From: Bordetella parapertussis
GTDB lineage: Bacteria > Pseudomonadota > Gammaproteobacteria > Burkholderiales > Burkholderiaceae_C
Direction: 5' to 3'
Length of the DNA: 15,732 nucleotides
NCBI GenBank assembly: GCA_945899335.1
Contig: CAMDIP010000011.1
Location: 1 to 15,732, forward strand
Shown: positions 6,618 to 12,092 of the stretch, piece by piece
How the letters are laid out: each line of letters opens with the position of its first letter
Position numbering within the stretch: position 1 is the first letter of the stretch
The notes under the pieces: generated by a model
Told to the model about the DNA's origin: nothing
The model's database searches: none
What the model saw: only the letters and a program-made list of their open reading frames with translations
Position numbers and translations under genes: made by a program

Positions 6618-8034
6618 GGCCAATATGCATATTCATATATTAGGTGTCTGCGGCACCTTCATGGGCGGTTTGGCCGCCCTGGCCCGCGAAGCCGGCCACC
6701 GCGTCACCGGCTGCGACAGCGGCGTCTACCCCCCCATGAGCGACCAACTTCGCGCTTTGGGCATCGAGCTGATCGAGGGCTACAGTGCCGACCAACTGGC
6801 CTTGAAACCGGATATGTTCGTCATTGGCAATGTGGTCTCACGCGCCCGCTTGCCCGACGGCACGCCCCGCTACCCGCTGATGGAAGCGATTTTGGAAGCC
6901 AGCCTGCCCTATACCAGCGGCCCGCAGTGGCTGAGCGACCATGTGCTGCAGGCCCCCGAACAAAGCCGCCATGTGCTGGCCATTGCCGGCACCCATGGCA
7001 AAACCACCACCACCGCCATGCTCAGCTGGGTGCTCGAGCACGCTGGCTTGACCCCCGGTTTTTTGATCGGCGGCGTGCCTTTGAACTTTGGCGTGTCGGC
7101 CCGCTTGGGCGCTTTGGCCAAGGGTCAAAGTCGCCCCTTGTTTGTGATCGAGGCCGACGAATACGACACCGCATTCTTTGACAAGCGCAGCAAGTTTGTG
7201 CATTACCGCCCGCGCACCGCAGTGCTCAACAACCTCGAGTTTGACCACGCCGACATCTTCCCCGACTTGGCGGCGATTGAGCGGCAGTTCCACCACCTTG
7301 TGCGCACCGTGCCAGCCAGCGGTCGTTTGGTGGTGAATGCCGAGCAAGACAGTTTGCAACGGGTGTTGGGCCTGGGCCAATGGAGCGAGGTTGCGGGTTT
7401 TGGTGCTTCGCCCAATGCCGCATGGCAAATGCGTGGCGAACCTTCAGACTTTGAGGTGCTGCACCAAGGCGCGGTGAAAGGCCGAGTGCAATGGGCTTTG
7501 GGTGGGGTGCACAACCAGATGAACGCCTTGGCCGCAGTTATAGCCGCAGAGCATGTGGGTGTGGCGGTTTCCGATGCGTGCCAAGGCTTGTCAAGTTTTG
7601 AGAACGTGCGCCGGCGCATGGAAGTACGCGGCAGCGTGGGCACGGGCGCTCAGGCCATCACGGTGTACGACGACTTTGCCCACCACCCCACCGCCATTCG
7701 TACCACGGTCGATGGACTGCGCCGCCAAGTGGGCACGGCACGCATCTTGGCGGTGTTCGAGCCACGCAGCAACACCATGAAACTCGGCGCGATGAAGTCG
7801 CAACTACCGTGGAGTTTGGAGTTGGCCGATGTGGCTTTTTGCCACACCGCCGGTTTGGACTGGGACGCTGCCGAGGCTTTGGCCGCTATGGGCGATCGAG
7901 CGCATACCGCTGGCGACATCGACACCTTGGTGGCTCAGGTCAAGATCGCTGCCCGGCCCGGCGACCATGTGCTGTGCATGAGCAATGGCGGCTTTGGTGG
8001 GGTGCATGACAAGTTGCTGAAGGCCTTGCAATGA
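6616..8034 (+). CDS. mpl: UDP-MurNAc:L-Ala-gamma-D-Glu-meso-DAP ligase (murein peptide ligase)
   Basis: 472-residue Mur ligase that attaches recycled murein tripeptide to UDP-MurNAc in the cytoplasm, saving peptidoglycan fragments. It opens with MHIHILGVCGTFMGGLA, the Mpl form of the N-terminal nucleotide-sugar motif. The ATP P-loop is AGTHGKTTTTAM (P-loop residues 125-130). The central domain has VIEADEYDTAFFDKRSKFVHY and LNNLEFDHADIF, both diagnostic for Mpl rather than MurC. The C-terminal domain has VYDDFAHHPTAI and EPRSNTMK. Length is near the E. coli protein (457). The start is 6616 or the in-frame ATG at 6625, which is closer to the E. coli start (MRIHILG); neither has a Shine-Dalgarno. 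It ends 14 nt before the convergent aroG end, with no terminator visible between them. Confidence 0.96.
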   Translation: MANMHIHILGVCGTFMGGLAALAREAGHRVTGCDSGVYPPMSDQLRALGIELIEGYSADQLALKPDMFVIGNVVSRARLPDGTPRYPLMEAILEASLPYTSGPQWLSDHVLQAPEQSRHVLAIAGTHGKTTTTAMLSWVLEHAGLTPGFLIGGVPLNFGVSARLGALAKGQSRPLFVIEADEYDTAFFDKRSKFVHYRPRTAVLNNLEFDHADIFPDLAAIERQFHHLVRTVPASGRLVVNAEQDSLQRVLGLGQWSEVAGFGASPNAAWQMRGEPSDFEVLHQGAVKGRVQWALGGVHNQMNALAAVIAAEHVGVAVSDACQGLSSFENVRRRMEVRGSVGTGAQAITVYDDFAHHPTAIRTTVDGLRRQVGTARILAVFEPRSNTMKLGAMKSQLPWSLELADVAFCHTAGLDWDAAEALAAMGDRAHTAGDIDTLVAQVKIAARPGDHVLCMSNGGFGGVHDKLLKALQ

Positions 8035-8048
8035 CGTTTTCAGCCCGA

Positions 8049-9164
8049 TTATTTTTTGCCGCGCCGCGCCTTCAAGCCCGCTGACAGCGCCTCCAGCGCT
8101 TGCAGGGAATCGTCCCAAGCCAAACAAGCATCGGTGATGCTTTGGCCGTAAACCAAGTCTTGCACCTTGTCTTTGCCAGGGGTGAACTTTTGCGCACCCG
8201 CTTTCAAATGGCTTTCGATCATCACGCCAAACACGCTGTGCGAACCACCGGCCATTTGGTCGGCGATGTCTTTGGCCACCACCAGTTGGCGCTCATGCTG
8301 TTTGCTGCTGTTGGCATGGCTGCAGTCGACCATCAGATTGGCAGGCAATTTGGCCGCTTCCAACTCTTTGCAAGCGGCGGCCACGCTGGCGGCGTCGTAA
8401 TTGGGTGCTTTGCCGCCGCGCAAAATCACATGACAGTCTTGGTTGCCTTGGGTTTGCACAATCGCGACTTGGCCATTTTTGTGAACCGACAAAAAGTGGT
8501 GCCCACGCGCCGCCGCTTGGATGGCGTCTGTCGCGATTTTGATGTTGCCGTCCGTGCCGTTTTTAAAGCCAATCGGTGCCGACAAGCCTGAGGCGAGTTC
8601 GCGATGCACCTGGCTCTCGGTGGTGCGCGCACCAATCGCGCCCCAGCTGATCAGGTCGCCGATGTACTGGGGTGAAATTACATCCAAAAACTCGCTGCCC
8701 GCAGGTACACCGGCGCGGTTAATCTCAATCAGCAACTGGCGCGCAATGCGCAAACCCTCGTCGATGCGAAAGCTCTCATCCAAGTAGGGGTCATTGATCA
8801 AGCCCTTCCAGCCCACGGTGGTGCGGGGCTTCTCAAAATACACCCGCATCACAATTTCCAAGGTGTCGGCGTATTTTTCGCGCTCGACCTTCAAGCGGCG
8901 GGCATAGTCCAAGGCCGCAGCGGGATCGTGAATAGAGCATGGACCCATCACCACCAACAAGCGGTCGTCTTTGCCCGCCATGATTTTGTGGATGCGCTGG
9001 CGAGTCTTGGCGATCAAGCTCTCGACAGCGGTGCCCGCAATGGGGAAGAAGCGGATCAAATGTTCAGGGGGCGGCAACACGGTGATGTCCTTGATGCGTT
9101 GATTGTCGGTTTGGCTGGTCTGGTCATTGATCGGCGCATAAGCATCAGGTTTGGGGGTTTTCAT
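8049..9164 (-). CDS. aroG: 3-deoxy-7-phosphoheptulonate (DAHP) synthase, class I AroF/G/H type
   Basis: 371-residue enzyme that condenses phosphoenolpyruvate and erythrose 4-phosphate to DAHP, the committed first step of aromatic amino acid synthesis. Metal ligands align with E. coli AroG: Cys76 in GPCSIHD, His283 in SHANSS, Glu317 in MIESH and Asp345 in SITDAC; the last gap is four residues longer than in E. coli. KPRTTVGWKGLINDP (112-126) is the substrate motif. ATG 9164 has an excellent AAGGAG site five to six nt upstream; the in-frame TTG at 9188 is not needed. The leader upstream holds a Phe/Tyr-rich ORF and an intrinsic terminator, indicating attenuation. The isozyme type (Phe-, Tyr- or Trp-sensitive) cannot be fixed from sequence alone, although the leader points to Phe/Tyr. 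Confidence 0.96.
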   Translation of the reverse strand: MKTPKPDAYAPINDQTSQTDNQRIKDITVLPPPEHLIRFFPIAGTAVESLIAKTRQRIHKIMAGKDDRLLVVMGPCSIHDPAAALDYARRLKVEREKYADTLEIVMRVYFEKPRTTVGWKGLINDPYLDESFRIDEGLRIARQLLIEINRAGVPAGSEFLDVISPQYIGDLISWGAIGARTTESQVHRELASGLSAPIGFKNGTDGNIKIATDAIQAAARGHHFLSVHKNGQVAIVQTQGNQDCHVILRGGKAPNYDAASVAAACKELEAAKLPANLMVDCSHANSSKQHERQLVVAKDIADQMAGGSHSVFGVMIESHLKAGAQKFTPGKDKVQDLVYGQSITDACLAWDDSLQALEALSAGLKARRGKK

Positions 9165-9211
9165 CGAAGCTCCTTGGAAGCGATTCAAGTCGGTGGCAAA
9201 AGAAAGAGGGC

Positions 9212-9240
9212 AAAAAAAAACCGCCGTTGTTTCGGCGGTT
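9212..9240 (-). terminator. Intrinsic terminator in the aroG leader (attenuator)
   Basis: Read on the minus strand: AACCGCCG (9240-9233), loop AAACAA, CGGCGGTT (9226-9219), continuing into a T-run that extends to 9212. The stem is perfect, eight pairs and mostly GC, so it is a strong terminator. It lies 47 nt before the aroG start and 29 nt after the stop of the Phe/Tyr leader ORF. It could instead be a plain terminator of tldD, but it is 139 nt past the tldD stop and has an exact antiterminator partner in the leader ORF. Confidence 0.92.
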
Positions 9241-9288
9241 GGTTCGGGGGTTCAGTGCGCTGTTTGCGTTTAAACCTCTCGACCGCCG
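9233..9288 (-). promoter_or_regulatory. Antiterminator pairing of the aroG attenuator
   Basis: CGGCGGT (minus strand 9288-9282, codons Thr16-Gly17-Gly18 of the leader ORF) is the exact reverse complement of ACCGCCG (9239-9233), the 5' arm of the terminator. GGTT (9276-9273) can add four pairs with AACC (9244-9241). Forming this stem excludes the terminator. A ribosome stalled at the Phe codons 11-12 would leave it free; one at the stop codon, nine nt past CGGCGGT, would cover it and let the terminator form. A further CTTCTC (codons 11-13)/GAGAGG (codons 19-21) pairing may act as the protector. The pairings are seen; the mechanism is inferred. Confidence 0.75.
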
Positions 9289-9335
9289 GTGAAGCGTGAG
9301 AAGAAGTAAGCAAAGTAAAAGTGCAAAGAAGCCAT
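9270..9335 (-). CDS. Phe/Tyr-rich attenuator leader peptide for aroG
   Basis: 21-codon ORF beginning MASLHFYFAYFF, then SRFTGGREV and a TAA stop. It holds Phe at 6, 8, 11, 12 and 15 and Tyr at 7 and 10: seven aromatic codons within ten. This matches the pattern of regulatory leaders such as the pheA leader, whose translation senses charged tRNA-Phe. Its stop lies 29 nt before the intrinsic terminator, and its last codons carry the antiterminator strand. Start ATG 9335 is the only start codon after an in-frame TAA upstream. There is no Shine-Dalgarno; a TGCTACATT (extended -10-like) ends seven nt before the ATG, so the message may be leaderless, or translation may reinitiate from an upstream mini-ORF. 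The product most likely has no function beyond being translated. Confidence 0.8.
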   Translation of the reverse strand: MASLHFYFAYFFSRFTGGREV

Positions 9336-9340
9336 AGGGG

Positions 9341-9379
9341 TTAATGTAGCACAGGCTTTTTTTGTGGCTTAGACGCCAT
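9341..9379 (-). CDS. Candidate 12-codon mini-ORF between tldD and the aroG leader
   Basis: Encodes MASKPQKKPVLH then TAA. Its ATG follows the tldD stop directly (TAAATG), and its stop is five nt before the leader-peptide ATG. It has no ribosome site of its own. It could pass ribosomes from tldD to the leader peptide by reinitiation, or be chance. Weak evidence. Confidence 0.25.
   Translation of the reverse strand: MASKPQKKPVLH
9342..9350 (-). promoter_or_regulatory. Possible extended -10 promoter of the aroG leader
   Basis: TGCTACATT on the minus strand (9350-9342) resembles an extended -10 element (TGn plus TATAAT-like). An A7 run (9363-9357) lies just upstream. The hexamer ends seven nt before the leader ATG, so a start there would be leaderless. 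The -35 match is poor (AAGCCA at 16-nt spacing). Confidence 0.3.
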
Positions 9380-10840
9380 TTAGGCGGTGCCACCCACCGT
9401 CAGACCATCGATGCGCAAGGTGGGCTGGCCAACACCCACAGGCACGCTTTGGCCCTCTTTGCCACAAGTGCCCACACCAGGGTCAAGCGCCATATCGTTG
9501 CCAATCATGCTGACGCGGGTGAGTGCATCAGGACCATTGCCGACCAAGGTGGCACCTTTGACGGGGTACTGGATTTTCCCGTTTTCCACCCAAAACGCCT
9601 GACTGGCTGAAAACACAAACTTGCCCGAGGTGATGTCCACCTGGCCGCCACCAAAGTTGGTGGCGTACAAGCCTTTTTTGATGCTGGCGACGATTTCTTC
9701 AGGGGCCTTGTCGCCAGCCAACATATACGTGTTGGTCATGCGCGGCATAGGCACATGGGCATAACTTTCGCGGCGACCATTACCGGTAGGGGCGACACCC
9801 ATCAAACGGGCGTTCATGCTGTCTTGGATGTAACCCACCAAAATACCATCTTCAATCAGCACATTTTTCTGACTGGCATGGCCTTCATCGTCCACATTGA
9901 GCGAGCCACGGCGATCGGCAATGGTGCCGTCGTCAAGCACGGTAACGCCTTTGGCGGCGACACGTTGGCCAATCTTGCCGCTGAAGGCGCTCGACCCCTT
10001 GCGGTTGAAGTCGCCTTCTAAGCCGTGACCGATAGCCTCGTGCAACAAAATGCCTGGCCAACCGGAGCCTAGAACCACAGTCATTTCACCTGCGGGGGCG
10101 GGATGTGCTTCCAAGTTAGTCAGCGCCGAGCCCACGGCTTCATCCACATAACGGGTGAGGCATGCCGCATCAAAGTGTGCCAAACCAAAGCGACCACCGC
10201 CGCCTGCCGAGCCACTTTCACGCCGTCCGTTTTGCTCCACGATGACCGATAAAGACAAGCGCACCAAGGGGCGCACGTCCGCGGCCAACGTTCCGTCAGC
10301 GCGGGCCACCATGACCACGTCGTACTCGCTGGCCAAACCGGCCATGACTTGCACCACACGCGGGTCTTTGGCGCGGGCTTGCTTTTCCAAGCGCTCAAGC
10401 AACTGAACTTTGGCGGTGCTGTCCAAGCTCCCGATAGGGTCAAGCCCGTGGTAGAGCGACCGGCTGGGCGCGATAACTCTCGCAGGCACATGGGTGCTGG
10501 CATTCAAGCCTGCTGACGAGATGCTGCGTACCGTGTGAGCCGCGTCCATCAGCGAAGCCATGGAAATATCGTCGGAATAGGCAAAGGCAGTTTTTTCGCC
10601 GCTGACTGCGCGAACGCCCACGCCTTGGTCGATGCTGAAAGAGCCGGTTTTGACAATACCCTCTTCCAAGCTCCAACCTTCGGAACGGGTGTACTGAAAG
10701 TACAAGTCCGCGTCATCAACCTGGTGGGCACGGATGGCCGACAAAGCTTGGGTGAGATGGGATTCGTCCAAACCGTAAGGGGTCAGGAGAAGGTTTTGCG
10801 CGATGGTCAATCGCTCGAGGGTGGGTTCGCGTGAAATCAT
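9380..10840 (-). CDS. tldD: TldD metallopeptidase
   Basis: 486-residue member of the TldD/PmbA (U62) family. TldD works with TldE/PmbA as a heterodimeric zinc protease that trims unfolded or leader peptides, for example in microcin B17 maturation and CcdA antitoxin turnover. The metal motif HEAIGHGLEGDFNRKG has His267, Glu268 and His272; upstream is GGGGRFG, and the family's conserved C-terminal Cys (Cys459) is in GVGTCGKEGQ. The protein ends with LTVGGTA like E. coli TldD, so it is full length. I chose ATG 10840; an in-frame TTG at 10867 would add nine residues. No Shine-Dalgarno is seen, but TACAAT ends six nt before the ATG. It lies 54 nt downstream of rodA on the same strand. No tldE is in the window. 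Confidence 0.95.
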   Translation of the reverse strand: MISREPTLERLTIAQNLLLTPYGLDESHLTQALSAIRAHQVDDADLYFQYTRSEGWSLEEGIVKTGSFSIDQGVGVRAVSGEKTAFAYSDDISMASLMDAAHTVRSISSAGLNASTHVPARVIAPSRSLYHGLDPIGSLDSTAKVQLLERLEKQARAKDPRVVQVMAGLASEYDVVMVARADGTLAADVRPLVRLSLSVIVEQNGRRESGSAGGGGRFGLAHFDAACLTRYVDEAVGSALTNLEAHPAPAGEMTVVLGSGWPGILLHEAIGHGLEGDFNRKGSSAFSGKIGQRVAAKGVTVLDDGTIADRRGSLNVDDEGHASQKNVLIEDGILVGYIQDSMNARLMGVAPTGNGRRESYAHVPMPRMTNTYMLAGDKAPEEIVASIKKGLYATNFGGGQVDITSGKFVFSASQAFWVENGKIQYPVKGATLVGNGPDALTRVSMIGNDMALDPGVGTCGKEGQSVPVGVGQPTLRIDGLTVGGTA

Positions 10841-10894
10841 GATGCTATTGTAGGAGTCGGTCAACAACCCTGTGCGCCACGGGTTGAGGCTAGG

Positions 10895-12049
10895 CTAAGA
10901 CTGCACCAACTGCTTGGCTTTGGCGATGGAGAGCAAAATACCAATGCCAAAACCCAGTGTCACCATGGCCGTTCCCCCGTAGCTGACAAAGGGCAAGGGC
11001 ACCCCAACCACCGGTAAAAAACCACTGACCATGCCCATGTTGACAAAAGCATAGGTAAAAAAGATCAAGGTCACGCTGCCCGCCAACAAGCGAGCGAACA
11101 AGGTAGGGCCTTCAAGTGCGATCGCTAAGCCCCTGAACACCAGCACCAAAAATCCACCTATCAGGAGCATATTGCCGACCAAGCCAAACTCTTCAGAGTA
11201 GGCTGCAAAAACGAAGTCGGTGGTGCGTTCAGGAATGAAGTCGAGTTGGGCTTGGGTGCCTTGCATCAAGCCTTTGCCCCAAAAACCGCCAGAACCAATG
11301 GCAATCATGCCTTGTATGGTGTGAAAACCCTTACCCAAAGGGTCTCGCCCTGGATCCAACAAAGTACATACCCGCTGCTGTTGGTAATCTCTCAAAAAAG
11401 GCCAGTCGACACCTTTGGCACATAAGCTAGGCTCAAAAATCACCAGCAAGGCCATACCGAGAATACCTATAACCAATGGCGGAATAATCAGCCACCAACT
11501 CAGGCCAGCAAGAAAAATGACATAAAGGCCGGCGGCCATGACCAAGATGGCTGTGCCTAAATCGGGTTGCTTGACGATCAGGCCCACGGGAATCAGCAAT
11601 ATCAACCCGCCCACAAAAAAATCCAAAGTCCTTAGCTGACCCTCACGCTTTTGAAACCACCAGGCAAGCATCAGCGGCATGCCAATTTTCATGATTTCAC
11701 TGGGCTGAATAACGATACCCACATTCAGCCAGCGCTGAGCGCCTTTGCGGGTTAGACCAAACAATGCCACCGCAACCAACAAAGCCAAGCCCACGGTGTA
11801 AATGGGAACAGCCAAAGCCATCATGCGTTGCGGCGGAATTTGCGCCACCACAAACATGATGGCGCAGGCAATCAGCATATTGCGGCTATGGTCTATAAAA
11901 CGCTGTCCCTCGGCATAACCCGATGAAAAAATGGTCAGCAACCCAACTGCGGCCAACAGCAGAACCGCAAAGCCTAAAACAGTGTCAAAGCCTTTGACCA
12001 GCGGAGTGATGCGCTGAAACACACTGTATTTGCCAAGTTGGGTTCCCAT
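10895..12049 (-). CDS. rodA: Rod-shape SEDS peptidoglycan glycosyltransferase RodA
   Basis: 384-residue polytopic inner-membrane protein of the SEDS family that polymerises lipid II glycan strands for lateral wall growth together with PBP2 (MrdA) and MreBCD. It has about ten hydrophobic segments. RodA signatures include KGAQRWLNVG, QPSEIMKIGMPL, VKQPDLGTA, the extracellular loop with LDFIPERTTDF (about 269-279; the Asp of TDF is the likely catalytic residue) and the C-terminal VGVPLPFVSYGGTA. Length is typical (E. coli 370). mrdA, which usually lies immediately upstream, is absent: the next gene is a divergent ribonuclease with a start less than 50 nt away. No clear Shine-Dalgarno precedes ATG 12049. 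It probably heads a unit with tldD. Confidence 0.95.
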   Translation of the reverse strand: MGTQLGKYSVFQRITPLVKGFDTVLGFAVLLLAAVGLLTIFSSGYAEGQRFIDHSRNMLIACAIMFVVAQIPPQRMMALAVPIYTVGLALLVAVALFGLTRKGAQRWLNVGIVIQPSEIMKIGMPLMLAWWFQKREGQLRTLDFFVGGLILLIPVGLIVKQPDLGTAILVMAAGLYVIFLAGLSWWLIIPPLVIGILGMALLVIFEPSLCAKGVDWPFLRDYQQQRVCTLLDPGRDPLGKGFHTIQGMIAIGSGGFWGKGLMQGTQAQLDFIPERTTDFVFAAYSEEFGLVGNMLLIGGFLVLVFRGLAIALEGPTLFARLLAGSVTLIFFTYAFVNMGMVSGFLPVVGVPLPFVSYGGTAMVTLGFGIGILLSIAKAKQLVQS

Positions 12050-12070
12050 AGCCGAAGTTTATCGGAGCGC

Positions 12071-12092
12071 CATGGGAGAATCTGTTCCCATG
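12071..12092 (+). repeat. Inverted repeat spanning the RNB gene start
   Basis: CATGGGA (12071-12077) and TCCCATG (12086-12092) form a perfect 7-bp inverted repeat with an 8-nt spacer. Each arm contains one of the two candidate ATG codons (12072 and 12090). In RNA it could hide both starts and a GGGAG ribosome-site candidate; as DNA it could bind a protein in the short gap before rodA. Confidence 0.45.

Noticed and set aside
6616..7000. Higher GC at the start of mpl as a sign of horizontal transfer
   Set aside because: Hand counts of a few 60-nt lines vary from about 50 to 77 percent within mpl, and other genes reach 60 percent; the difference is not convincing without a full window calculation.
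6384..7181. Plus-strand 265-codon ORF running across the divergent gap into mpl
   Set aside because: It is out of frame with mpl, is Arg/Pro/His-rich like a GC-driven shadow frame, and crosses the mpl start; mpl itself is unambiguous.
8032..8051. Terminator between convergent mpl and aroG
   Set aside because: Only 14 nt lie between the stops; there is an AT-rich stretch but no hairpin, so none was called.
9145..9393. Minus-strand 82-codon ORF through the tldD-aroG gap with a Leu-rich stretch
   Set aside because: It runs through the terminator and into aroG out of frame, starts at a non-ATG codon inside tldD and has no ribosome site. The overlapping 21-codon Phe/Tyr ORF explains the region better.
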